A model generated the notes under the pieces. It ran no database searches. It was not told the DNA's origin and saw nothing but the letters and a program-made list of their open reading frames with translations. Of a DNA stretch of 64,000 bases, positions 19,857-29,957 are shown one piece after another. This DNA is from Lasioglossum baleicum (taxonomy: Eukaryota > Arthropoda > Insecta > Hymenoptera > Halictidae). The position numbers and the translations under genes were made by a program. The number at the start of each line of letters is the position of its first letter. Position 1 is the stretch's first letter. The DNA is taken from positions 310,001 through 374,000 of the forward strand of contig NC_134937.1 of NCBI RefSeq assembly GCF_051020765.1. The letters are read 5' to 3'.

Positions 19857-20729
19857 TCAGTAGTCGCTGCCGATATCATGGGACCATTCCCTCCTAGCAA
19901 GTCCGGTCATGCATACCTCCTCGTGATGCAGGACTTATTTACGAAATGGATTGAGTGCGCCCCACTCCGAAGAGCGACCGGTCCTAAAATTGCGGAGGCC
20001 CTCGAAAGCCTCATTTTTTCGCGGTGGGGAACACCAGATGTGCTCCTCACCGATAATGGGACGGAATTTGCAAACAAATGTTTGCAAGAGTTAGCGAGAG
20101 AATACGGTATTCGGATTACAACGACCCCTCCGTACCACCCGCAGGCAAACCCCGTAGAAAGAGTCAATCGAATCTTGAAAACCATGATGGTGGCGTACAT
20201 CGGGAGGGATCACCAAGAATGGGATGTCCATTTAAATAAATTCAGATTCGCGTACAACACGGCGCGTCATTCAGTACTGAAGACTTCTCCAGCATTTTTA
20301 AACTTCGGGCGAGAGCCGAGGCCAGCGAAATGCTTGCGGGCGAGCAGCGAGCCGCCACTAGATTTAGATTTAGCGCCCACAGAACAGTGGAAAGGTAGGG
20401 TGGCTCAACTGCAAACGTTACGCAGTTGGGTCGTAGAAAATTTAGAAGACGCATATAATAATCAGGCGCGTTATTATAATGAAAAGCATAGGGACGTGGA
20501 ATTCGAGGTCGGGGATAAGGTTATGAAACGGCAAAGAATTCTTTCCTCTGCGGCACAGCACGTCGCGGCAAAATTAGCCCCCAAATACACCGGTCCCGTC
20601 GTGATAACGCGAAAGTTATCACCGGTGGTATATGGGTTGTCGACCGAAGACGGCAAAGATTTGGGGAAAGCGCACGTCAGCGACCTAAAAGCGTACCGTC
20701 CATCATACGCAACAGAAACAAGTTGCTGA
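19857..20729 (+). pseudogene. pol: Gypsy-A Pol: integrase core and C-terminus
   Basis: This is the same frame as the upstream pol, after the TGA at 19854. The DDE residues are visible: Asp in VVAADIMGPFPP (just upstream of ATG 19878), Asp in LLTDNGTEFAN, and Glu in PQANPVERVNRILK. RFAYNTARHSVLKTSPAFLN and KYTGPVVITRKLSPVVYGL give the C-terminal region. All catalytic residues are present; only the stop upstream prevents a full-length product. I see no chromodomain. Confidence 0.9.
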
Positions 20730-20811
20730 AAGTTTGAGGTTTTCCCACAGTATTCAGAAGAACCGCTGCCGGAGGGAAGGGATTGCCGGAGTAAGAGGAG
20801 CTGCCGGGACC

Positions 20812-22016
20812 ATGACGCCCATTGGAGAGCTGTGCGCCGCCCTAGAGCGGATACACGGCACCGAGGACTGGGGAGCAGTAAGGGGGCTGCTACAGGAGTA
20901 TTTGGCGAGGGGTCACCAGAGGACGGTGACAACGCAGACCCCACCGCAACGGCTGCCGGAGTCCGAACGGACCAAGACGTCGGTCTACAAATCGGCCGAC
21001 AACCGGCCGGAATCAGATCAGTGGAGGGTCGAGGTAATAGGCGACCTCGATACGACCCTCGAGGAAATAGAGGATCTACCAGAAGACCTACCGGAGGGCG
21101 AACCACTGCCGGGAGTAACAAACGAGGAATGGAGAAACCGCTGCCGGAAGGTCCCGCCAGACCAACCGAACCCCTAGTATGGGCGGATGAATAGGAGGGC
21201 TCGGTATCCCACGACCAAGGAACAACGGAGAAAAGTACGTCAGAAGCGACCGAACCAATCGAGGCTGCCGGCGATAAGCAAGAGGACGGGGCCAAGGAAG
21301 CTGCCGGAACCGGTGAGGAGACCAAACCTAAGGGGGCGGTCCAACAACCACAGGTTACTGGGTCCAAGGAGGATATTGAACCCACAAAAGTTACCGACAC
21401 CACGGAGGCGGCCAGTAACAAAACACCGCCGATGGCAGAAAACCAACAGCCGGAGGACGGCAATGACTTTGCTTGGGTCCACCGTAAGGGATTGGCCCGC
21501 CTAAGACTGGAAAAGGCAAGGGCCTCGGTAATGGAAAAAGGGGACCCCGCTACCGGGATAACAGGAGCAGAAGAACCACCAAAAGCACCGACACCCCTGA
21601 CGAGCACCTCCAAACAGGCGAAAGAAGAAGCTGCCGGAAGACCAGACGGGGCAACGCCCGTTTGGGTTTATTCAAAAGGGTCCACAGTCCCAACACTGGA
21701 ATGGTTTGTACCCACCCCGGAACCTAGAATGGAGGCACCAAAGGTACGGCAGACACATCTAGTACCAAGGGGAAGGGCAGAGGAACCTCGAACAACCGTC
21801 CGCAAGGCAGGTCCGGGTTGAAGGTACACCGAAGAGGACCTGAGGGCCAGGCAGGAAGGATGTTGGAGTTGTGGTTCCCTCGAACACCGCCAAAGAAGCT
21901 GCCGGAACCCACGGAGCGATTACTGCTTCCGATGTGGACGCCCCGGATTCTCGGTCAAAACGTGCCCCTTGTGCGGGCCACGTTGGAAGGTGGGGGGCCC
22001 ACACGACCCTTGGTAG
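20812..22016 (+). pseudogene. Gypsy-A extra 3' ORF with C-terminal zinc knuckles
   Basis: ATG 20812 (GGGACCATGAC context) opens a frame reading MTPIGELCAALERIHGTEDW, which runs to TAG at 21175-21177. From 21195 the frame shifted by one base (-1) is open, acidic and rich in EAAG-type repeats, includes MAENQQPEDGNDFAWVHRKG at 21432, meets a TGA at 21819, then continues to 22016 with CWSCGSLEHRQRSC (CX2CX4HX4C) and CFRCGRPGFSVKTC (Phe for His) plus CPLC. I read this as one gene of about 400 codons broken by a shift near 21140 and two stops (21192, 21819). Zinc knuckles imply nucleic-acid binding. It is neither Gag nor envelope; I do not recognise a family. Confidence 0.6.
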
Positions 22017-22496
22017 TGCCGGGTCGTCAAGAGGGGCAATCGGCGTCGCGAAAAGGAGACGGGGGGGAAAAAGAAGAGATTGTTTTGGGTGGTGGGATTT
22101 TTGTTGGCTGCCGGAAACCGGAAGACTGATTAGCCGTAAGAAAAAGTTGTTTATTTTTGTATTACCGAGGAACTATTAAAACGGCCATAGCTGCCGGCAG
22201 TAAGAAAGGCGATAAATGGTCTCTTGTCATTTCATTCCCGAAGCCCACCTCGAACCCGTTTACGTGACTTTAGCGACATTAAGCGAGCGTTTCAGATAGC
22301 TGCCGGTAGAATAGGAGGCCTCGCCCGAACCTACTGTACAAGTGAGCGTAAGTATTTGTTTCTGTTATTGTCCGGGTAATGGTGAACGGTGATGTTGTTT
22401 GTCGAAATACCGGGGAACGACCGAGGTCGAGCGTTCGCTACCGACCCTACCAGAGATCTGGCAGAGGTTTCCCACGGGTATGACCCGGTCTCTCCC
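22017..22496 (+). other. Gypsy-A 3' untranslated region
   Basis: No coding sequence seen. GCTGCCGG occurs at 22107, 22190 and 22299. The last 250 bases match 1-250 of the window. Confidence 0.7.
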
Positions 22497-22510
22497 AGGG
22501 GGGGTTGAGT
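22497..22510 (+). promoter_or_regulatory. Gypsy-A polypurine tract
   Basis: AGGGGGGGTTGAG directly before the 3' LTR. The copy at 237-250 has GGGGGGGAGGAG, so the purine-rich character is kept. Confidence 0.8.
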
Positions 22511-24212
22511 TGTGACCTGGCAGTTTTGCCAACGTCACCCGATGTCGTGTATCGGAAGACCGGGTCACCCTCTGGCAGCCTAATACGTGAGAGGCGCCGT
22601 GGCGAGCGCTCGCCCTGGGTGCGAACGAGACCCATGGGCGAGTTCTAATACTTTTGAGCGTCGCGCCAATTGCGCGACGCGTATCTGCAGGACCGTAGTC
22701 GGGCCCCGAGGGGGGACCCGTAGCACCTCTCCCGCCGAGAAACGGAAAATATCGGCGCCAGCGAGAACTCCAACGCCGAGCAAAGCGAGGAATCGACGTG
22801 GCACAGGAAAAACAACCTGGAGGCGTCGACGAGGATGGGAGCTGCCAAGCCAGGAATCTCAGCGGACCCGCCGTCGCCTCATCCGGAGAGAAACCGGATC
22901 GCTACCGGATTGGCTCACGTCGATCACCTCTGCGGGAAGCAGCCAATCCACACGCGCCGCTGCCGGAGAACCACCGAAAATCTATCCGCGATAGGTCGAA
23001 CTGCGTGCAGGGGGATCAGAACGGCAAGGGGGGGACGCTTCTCTTCCGCGTTCCCGAGACACGCAGCGAAGGATCACTTCTTCGTTGGCTCGTAGAACAA
23101 TCAGTCGTGCGTTAGAAATCTTAATTATTGCCTAAGAAACTGTAGAGTACTTTGTGCTACTGCGAAGCGAAGCTGCCGGTCTGAGGGACGAACACGTTCA
23201 ACGATCCATCGTTACCCTGGGTAAGCTTTTGCCAGTTCTAATTTCAATAAAGTGATCTTTCTCGCGTTGGCTCGGTAGTGTGTCGTGTCCGCGATCGCGT
23301 CGTCGAATCACCAACGTGGCTTTGTAGCTGCCGGTATTTGTGACGGATCCGAGTACATTCGCGAACGGGAGAAACCCGTCGGTCCACGGGCGTGCGAAGA
23401 AACTATGTTTAACGGGCGTTAATAGTCTCAACAGAGGTCAGACGTAGGGATCCGCGATATCCGGACCTCGATAGTCGCGGTGACGGTGTTAGCGGAGACG
23501 AGCCATATTTCTTTTCGCGAACTTCGCACGTCGTTGTTGTTTCGAATCGAACCTCGAATCGTCCCACGCTGCGACGCCGCCACGTGCTCTCGTCGTATCT
23601 CCGCAACTTGTTCTGCCGACGAGAAGCTTATAATAACGCGTATTCCATCCGAATTCGGGCGTAGAACGCGAAGATCGTGAGCGCCGACGTTAAAATCACG
23701 TTGCTGCCGGATTCACTGCGTACAGAAAAGGACCAGGAAAGGTCGAAGAGCGCGTACAACGCGTGGTCGTTGCCGAACACCTGTTACGCGTCGGTTAACC
23801 TCGAAACGCTGCCGGTCGCTGCCGGCTGCGTTATTGTAACATCGGACTAATAAACAGTGTTAACCCAGATCGTACGAGAGTGTTTATTGCGTGAGAAACC
23901 TTCCCGCCGCGGGGAATGCCTCGTGTTCGACCCGCGTAGAATCCTGCGACCATTCGTATCTCATCTTCGCGTAATATCGATTGTCGCGGGCTCGTATGGT
24001 TGTCTCTCAGCGTGTGTATTAGCGAATTTAGCGTGGCTCTTCTGTGCCTGGCGCCCGAACTTTACGTAAGAAATCCCGAGAGACGACGGGCCTGCGTACA
24101 ATTTTTGTCCCGGGTGGACCACGTTTCGCGCGGCCGAACGTGGCCCGGCGGTATCGCTTGTAAATACCCGGAGTCGCTATCGTTTCGCTAAGAAACGAGA
24201 AACGACGTGACA
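22511..24212 (+). mobile_element. Gypsy-A 3' LTR (1,702 bp)
   Basis: It starts TGTGACCTGGC and ends ACGACGTGACA. It matches the 5' LTR closely but lacks a segment near 22978 that carries CGCCGAGCGCCAGGGACC in the 5' copy. AATAAA is at 23849-23854 and TGGCGCCCGAAC at 24049-24060. GCTGCCGG occurs six times (22959, 23172, 23327, 23703, 23808, 23818). Confidence 0.93.

Positions 24213-24288
<76 letters not shown>
24213..24288. repeat. (AT)n microsatellite
   Basis: About 76 bases of nearly pure AT dinucleotide with one ATAC interruption, flanked on both sides by TGTGACG-type LTRs. Confidence 0.97.
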
Positions 24289-24291
<3 letters not shown>

Positions 24292-25825
24292 GACGTGGCA
24301 ATATTGCCTGCGTCACTCTAACCTCTCTAGCGGAAGACCGGGCCATCCTCTGGTCAAGCATCGCGATAAGGGCTGCTGCGAGCGCTCTCCCTGGGCACAT
24401 GTGAGACACAAAGGCCGATAAGTAATATGTCGCGCCAAATTGCGTGACGAACGTTTACAGAACCGTATCCGGGTCCCAGGCGGGATCCGGAAGTCCACTT
24501 TCAACGCAGAAAGCAACGAGCCCTCGAGAATCAGCACCTCGAGGCGGGAAGAAGGCATAACCCGAGACAACGCAACGAGAGATCGGCAAGGCCCAGGACT
24601 GTCAACCTGGAGGCGCCGACGAGGGCACCCGGTGCAGAGACGATCAACTACTCTACCCTGTCGTCGCCTCGTCCGGGAAGAAGCTGCACCGCAACCGGAT
24701 TGGCTGACGTCGATCGTCTCATCGGGAAGCGGCCAATCGGACGTCATCGCTGCCGGATTAGCCGAACGCTGCCGGAAGCCGAGCGCCGTCGCGACGGATT
24801 CGCTAAGGCGAAACCCCGCGTTAGCGATAGGCCGAGACGTTGCGCGAAGAAAGCGGAATAAGGAAGTGGGGGACGCTCTGCTTCCGCGTACCCGGGCCAC
24901 CGCGTGGAGATTCATTGCGTCGTTGGAACTCTTGAGAATAAGTTGTCGCTCTTAACCATTGTTATCGAATAAAGTATTTTGTGTCGGCTGATCAGAGGAA
25001 TCGTAAATCGCTGCCGTGCGATAAAAGGTAAGCGCCGATCAGGCTTTCGTAAATAATTAGCGAAACTTCGTGTTGACTCAGGTAGTGTGTCGTAAAGGTT
25101 CGTTAGCCACTTTGCGCGAAATAACGGTACGAAAGACGAACGGAAGTCGTCAATATTATTTGCGAGGGGCACGAATCCTTCGGATTGTGAAGGATTCCGT
25201 CCTCCTAATTAGAATCCGGTCGGATAGCGGGGGCCGCGTGGCCGCATTGTGACGGTTGTACGACGCCAGTTTAAACGCGCAGTCGTGGATTCAATATTTA
25301 GCGTTATTGCCGTTATTTCTAAAGATCCTGCTCTCGTTCCACGGTGGGACGCCGTCGCGTGCTCGATTCGTATTCGTGAATCTAGTTCGAACAATGTCAG
25401 CTCTATCGATTTCGTATTGAACATCGGAATTCGGTCGGAAAGCAACCTGTAAGGTCTTCCGCGTGGTTAACTTCGTATCGCTGCCGAATTCTCAACGAGG
25501 AGAATCTAATATGACCGCAATCAGCGCGTGCGAATAACATCTTTCGCCATATTTACGAAAACGCGCCGGCTGTTGTATTATCCGCTGCCGATCAAATCGG
25601 CAGCCTAACATCGTCGTGAAATAAACGAATTAATAGCCGAAACGTTGTACTTTTCTTGTGTGAAAACCTTCCCGCCGCGGGGAACGTCTCGTGTTCTCCC
25701 GACGTAGAACCCTGCGCCTTCGCGATAGCCATTCAGGTTTAGTTTGCTACGTCACAGTCTCGCGAGTCACACTTTCGCGTGACACCTTCGGGTGTCTGGC
25801 GCCCGAAATTTCGTTGAGTTTGATT
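24289..25825 (+). mobile_element. Diverged Gypsy-A-related LTR, 3' end missing
   Basis: It starts TGTGACGTGGC and follows the same order as the other LTRs: AATAAA near 25620, then GACACC-TTCG-GGTGTC followed by TGGCGCCCGAAA at 25797. It stops about 20 bases later, where a dispersed repeat (ACACTGTCCAACACC) begins. The usual last 160 bases are missing. GCTGCCGG is at 24749 and 24768, with GCTGCCG variants elsewhere. A separate hairpin GCTGCCGAT/ATCGGCAGC lies at 25584-25604. Confidence 0.82.
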
Positions 25826-26320
25826 ACACTGTCCAACACCAAATTTGTTTTCAATATACTGTTGGGTCCTTCTTATAGAGTTTTTTGCGCTGATTCCGAA
25901 TCTGGCCTTAATTTTTCTCCTATACGCACAGTTTTTGAAAAACATGGCTTTGAAAAAAAACATATTTTTCAACTTTAAACAAATATTGTGATGTTATTAT
26001 AAAAGATATTGAATTGTTCTTTACAGAAAAAGATTCTGTAGACTTTCCCGAATACAATGATATCCAATATTAATACATTATGATTGTTTAAACATGTTTA
26101 AACAATGATTAAAGACGGAGAGACGCCACTTTTGCACCAATTTTAGAGGATATTTTTCAATTTATCTCAAAAAATTAGGGTCCAGCGGAAAATCGAACTA
26201 TACCACGCGATAGAGCAGACTTTTATCTTGAGAAACCACCCTTTCAAGTTTGTAACGTCGACGTTTTTTTCGAACCAGAAAGCAAAATATCTTCGCCCGA
26301 CATGAGTTGTCACCAGTGGC
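25826..26320 (+). repeat. Dispersed repeat 'family A', plus-oriented arm
   Basis: It begins ACACTGTCCAACACC and runs through TTTAAACATGTTTAAACAATGATTAAAG, AAAATCGAACTATACCACGCG and CCCGACATGAGTTG. Close copies are at 53629 onward (plus) and, inverted, at 49380-49690, 53082-53235 and 55767-56088. It has no coding capacity. The opposed arms suggest a foldback-type DNA element. Confidence 0.8.
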
Positions 26321-26389
26321 GCTCACCACCAGAACGGTCGTTCGCCGCTCCGTATCCCGCCGCTGCGCCGTATCCCGTCCCGACCGTGG

Positions 26390-26541
26390 GCGCTCCACGC
26401 TTTTATTTATTGTCGCTAATGTCTAAAAAAATTATTGGTGGATAGTTCTCTGGAACAATCATCGTTCCCACGAAGATTGTGTCAATATAGTTTAGCGCTC
26501 CACGCTTTTATTTATTGTCGCTAATGTGTAAAAAAATTATT
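26390..26541 (+). repeat. Direct duplication, two 47-bp copies
   Basis: GCGCTCCACGCTTTTATTTA and the following 27 bases occur at 26390-26436 and 26495-26541, with one difference (GTCTAAA against GTGTAAA). Confidence 0.9.
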
Positions 26542-27235
26542 TTCTCCTTTTTAGTGCAATTTAATATAAGCGTGGATTTTAAAAAGTTTTTTTATATATT
26601 TTTTATTTTCTACTTTTTAGTCTTTACATATCTTGTAATCGATTTTAATTACCACTTCAACCAGTAAATTCAACCATGTTTTGTAAAAGGAAAAATATTG
26701 TGTCATGGTGGCTGCAAATCGAAGTTTCCATTCTGTAGGATCAATCGTTCAGGAGCTATTGCAGTGTTTTCGACAGGCAAGGGCGCCGCCATATTGGTTT
26801 GCAGTGACGACCGCGAGCCGCTTACCGAGCAGAATCGGCGGTCCTTGTCACCCTCCACCCCGACCTGATCATAACCAACTCAGTAAGTAAACTGAGCTCC
26901 TACGATGCGAAGTGGGCCAGTGGAATGGGGATGAGTCGGAGTAGAAACACGTAGTGGAGTAGGTAAGCGCTTGCGCGCGGAGTGGGGGTCGCTGGCCGCG
27001 ATGAGGGACTACCGAGCGTCGCGCGGGGAGGTGTAATGGTTAAAATTTTAATAGTTTATATCTCCTAAACGCATAGTTTTTTTTAAATTTGTTTTTTAGT
27101 ATTGCATCGTCACCCAGTTCTGAGCTATGTTTAAAGTTTCAAATCTCTAGCTCATCGGGAAGTGGTTTAAAATTCGATTACTTAATTTGACGCATACAAC
27201 GACACGGCAAGCTAATATAAGCGTGGTAAAAAATA
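26542..27235. other. No recognisable feature
   Basis: Mixed composition, no convincing ORF. A short frame at 26705-26890 has no recognisable domain. Confidence 0.5.
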
Positions 27236-27420
27236 CCTCATTCCATTAAAAAAAATGAAGGTCACCTTCATACCTCTGCAAAAATTACATAAAAACAAAA
27301 ATTTTTTTGGTATCGTATAAGCCCTGTTTTACCATTCAACTTTGTCCTTCAGACATTTGACGTATCTTTAAAAACAACAAAGATATTTGAGCTGGCAAAA
27401 TGTGGCGCCCCACCCTGTAT
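27236..27420. mobile_element. End of a TA-type MITE (CAGGGTGGGGCGCC family)
   Basis: The segment ends GCGCCCCACCCTGTA, the inverted form of a TACAGGGTGGGGC terminus. Its inner part (AATGAAGGTCACCTTCAT) resembles sequence in the MITE at 63579 onward. The other end is not clear. Related terminus fragments occur at 27513 and 27587. Confidence 0.55.
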
Positions 27421-27698
27421 AAATATGTCTTATGCATGAGAAGTGAGCATCCTAGTACGTACGAAAGTCCTGACCACGGCTTAGAAAATAGACGTATGTA
27501 CTTGGGACGTCCAAAATTCGTGAAACACCCTGCAATTTCTAATGTTTTGTAACAGTAAATAACATATTCAAAGTGGACATAGTTATTGCCCCACCCTGCA
27601 TATTATTTAAATTTCATGTGTATACTGTTTCTTATTTTAATGTATATTGTGTGTTTATTATTATTATTTAGTATTTATTTAAGTTAATAGGAAGATAT

Positions 27699-28749
27699 GG
27701 ACCGTTTATTTTGAAAGTGGTGTAAGTCCATTTTCTCTTGTTTCAAGAAAATTAAAGGTTAACATAATATGTTAATTAAAAAATTTAGGCAAATTATATG
27801 AAGTCTGGCAATGTTTCTACTGTTTTATAAATATGTATTTTGGTTTTTTTTATTTTAATTTTTTTTTTTAATTTCCAGGCCTTCTCTTGACAGTTTCACG
27901 TTGAACATTACAATAAAGAAATACATTTTGCTTATTAAAATCACGTATATTCCAGAATTTATCAAAAATTTCTATACGTTGTGTTTCATTAATACGTTCT
28001 GTACATTTCTTCGAGCAATTACAACTTTTGGATTCAAATTTTTTTGCTGGAATGAATTTTCCTCTTTTTGTATAGTATTTTCGTCCAGTATTTCGCTTAA
28101 TTTTGTTTATTTGTTTCATATATTTTCCTTTATTTTGTTCTGCAGAATCTAAGTTTTCAGTAACAATATCCTCATCTGATGAAGATTCTACCTCTATTAT
28201 TCTTTTTCTCTTTTTACTATTCGTTAAGTTGTTGTTCATAGCGGAATTATCTTCATCCTCTGAGTCTAAGATTATTCTCCTGTTTAAATTCATGGGCTTT
28301 ATTTCTGTGTGAATTTATTTAAAATTAAATAAAATAAATATTTTCAATTGTCATAAAATAATATTGATTTACCATTTGTTCTTACCTATATCACTATCTG
28401 ATGTTAATATGAAGTTATCCATTTTAGGAAAAGATAGAATAAGCAACCTAAACTAGTAACTCTTGACACGTAATATAAAACAAATGTAGAATAACAGGCT
28501 ACTGATCTGATCGGCAACCATCTGCTACGCCACCTACCTCTGCCAATTGGACTTACACCACTTTCATAATCGATAATTATGCAATTTCATTTACCGACCA
28601 ATTTTAAATTGTACAAAACATGGGAATTTTTTAAGAAATTAAACACGGACTAGTTACACATAAAAAATTTACATTAAATTAAGCATGAATTACGTGATAT
28701 CTCATTTTTTTCAAAAATGGACTTACACCACTTTCAAAATAAACGGTCC
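27699..28749 (-). mobile_element. DNA transposon remnant with about 40-bp TIRs (1,051 bp)
   Basis: The ends are inverted repeats: GGACCGTTTATTTTGAAAGT at 27699 and its complement ending at 28749, continuing GGTGTAAGTCCATTTT. ATAT lies outside both ends. A partial internal copy of the terminal motif (GGACTTACACCACTTTC) is at about 28550. One short ORF lies on the minus strand. The size and truncated ORF fit a deletion derivative. Superfamily not assigned. Confidence 0.78.
27868..28293 (-). pseudogene. N-terminal remnant of a transposase-like protein (141 aa)
   Basis: ATG at 28293 (minus). The first 50 residues are acidic and serine-rich with a KKRKR basic cluster. A cysteine motif CNCSKKC follows, then RIEIFDKFWNIRDFNKQNVF. 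A CxCxxKC motif followed by an aromatic helix is a pattern I associate with N-terminal regions of insect transposon proteins, but I cannot name the family. The frame ends in AT-rich sequence soon after, with no catalytic domain, so it is probably truncated or an exon of a larger gene. It lies wholly inside the TIR element. Confidence 0.5.
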
Positions 28750-29458
28750 ATATAGCGAATGCAAACATGCTGGATGTGAGAAATGCTGCGATTTTCGCGC
28801 GCGCGCGCGATGGCCAATTTTTCGTAGATCAACTATAAAACACGGAGTAGCGCGTAGTAGCAGCATTTTTTCTTGCGTCTTAATTAGAAAACTTCAAAGA
28901 ACACAATGGCACAAAAATGAACACTTAGTCGCACAGAGGCGTATAACAAAGTCATTACCAAAGTCTTAGAATCATAAAGAAAGTGACTGAATCGTTGGTT
29001 ATCTTTAAATATTAATAACTATAAAAATGTATATAGGGTTAAAGTACGAATGATGTATGTGTATTATATGTATGTACATGTGTGTATTAACAAATAACCC
29101 TATATATAGTTAAATTTATAAAATAGAGAATCGGAACGGAAGAATTCTAAATTGTAATTGCCAACGAATTGTAAAAAGAAGATCAGATCAAAACGAGCTT
29201 TCGCGAGAAACACATATGTCAACGAATGGTTATCCGCGTGTCATATTTTACAAATAAATACGGCTTATTCCTTACATGTATATAGTACAAAAGTGAATTT
29301 CTCTTAAAATTATACCTTATACTTAGCTAAAAAAAACTTCTATAAAACAAAAATCTGTTAGTGTATGTAAATAAGGTAACAATTATACTAATAGGTGAAT
29401 TCGTTGAGAAATGAAAGCGTGTTAACAGAATTTCAAACTTCCGACTTTCAGTGCGGCG
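28750..29458. other. AT-rich spacer
   Basis: No convincing ORF. A short (CG)n run is at about 28796-28809. The rest is AT-rich. Confidence 0.5.
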
Positions 29459-29690
29459 CACAGTGGGCCAAACCGACGAAATCTGTGTCAAAATCAAAGA
29501 ACTTCCGATAGAAATGAGATAGAGCGATGAAATTTTTTTTAAATGAAAGCTGAAACTTTGCAGAATATGGGATAATTATGTAGATTGTGGTACAAACGTT
29601 TTTTAACCTTGAAAAAATTCATTAAACTTGCGCAACTTCAAGAAAATTGTGGTTTTTCCAATAAGGTGAAGTGCCCTATACCTGAACAGC
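29459..29690 (+). mobile_element. Left end of a Transib-like element (fragment)
   Basis: CACAGTGGGCCAAACCGACG begins directly after CGGCG, which fits the CGNCG pattern of Transib duplications. The following 180 bases match, inverted, the segment at about 49200-49410. No right end with the same duplication was found, so it is a fragment or its other end is lost. Confidence 0.6.
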
Positions 29691-29955
29691 ATATTTTTCT
29701 ATTTTTAATTTTATCACTTTAAATAAACAAAAATAATTTTTTAAGAGTTTTAGCATACAGTTCAGAGTTTGTAAAGTAATTTAAAATAAAAAAAAATCAT
29801 TGTTTAGGTTAATATCTTAATTGTATTAACAAGAATAATTCAAACCTGTAGTTGGACATATTGAATCCAATCTAAGCTAGTACCTGGACAGAAGTAAACC
29901 CTACACCGGGACAAATTGAATTTACATATAATCTGCAACAGACTATAAGTAACTA
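29691..29955. other. AT-rich spacer
   Basis: No feature recognised. Confidence 0.4.
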
Positions 29956-29957
29956 TA

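Larger units (their letters stand above)
12592..24212 (+). mobile_element. Gypsy-A: near-complete Ty3/gypsy retrotransposon (11.6 kb)
   Basis: Order: 5' LTR 12592-14340, primer site 14345, leader to 16230, gag, overlapping pol, extra 3' ORF, polypurine tract, 3' LTR 22511-24212. ATAT flanks both ends (12588-12591, 24213-24216), although the site is so AT-rich that this duplication is weak evidence by itself. The two LTRs are very similar apart from small gaps, for example a deletion near 22978, pointing to a fairly recent insertion. Damage seen: one in-frame TGA in pol and likely shifts in the 3' ORF. I found no envelope gene. Confidence 0.92.

Noticed and set aside
20474..21613. Minus-strand frame of 379 codons across the end of Gypsy-A pol and its 3' ORF
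   Set aside because: It crosses the boundary of two plus-strand genes and is Ser/Pro/Leu-rich with no domain; explained by plus-strand codon and base use.
24749..24775. GCTGCCGG as a bacterial Chi-like or KOPS-like site
   Set aside because: The setting is a eukaryotic retrotransposon; sharing a skewed octamer does not imply a bacterial recombination system.
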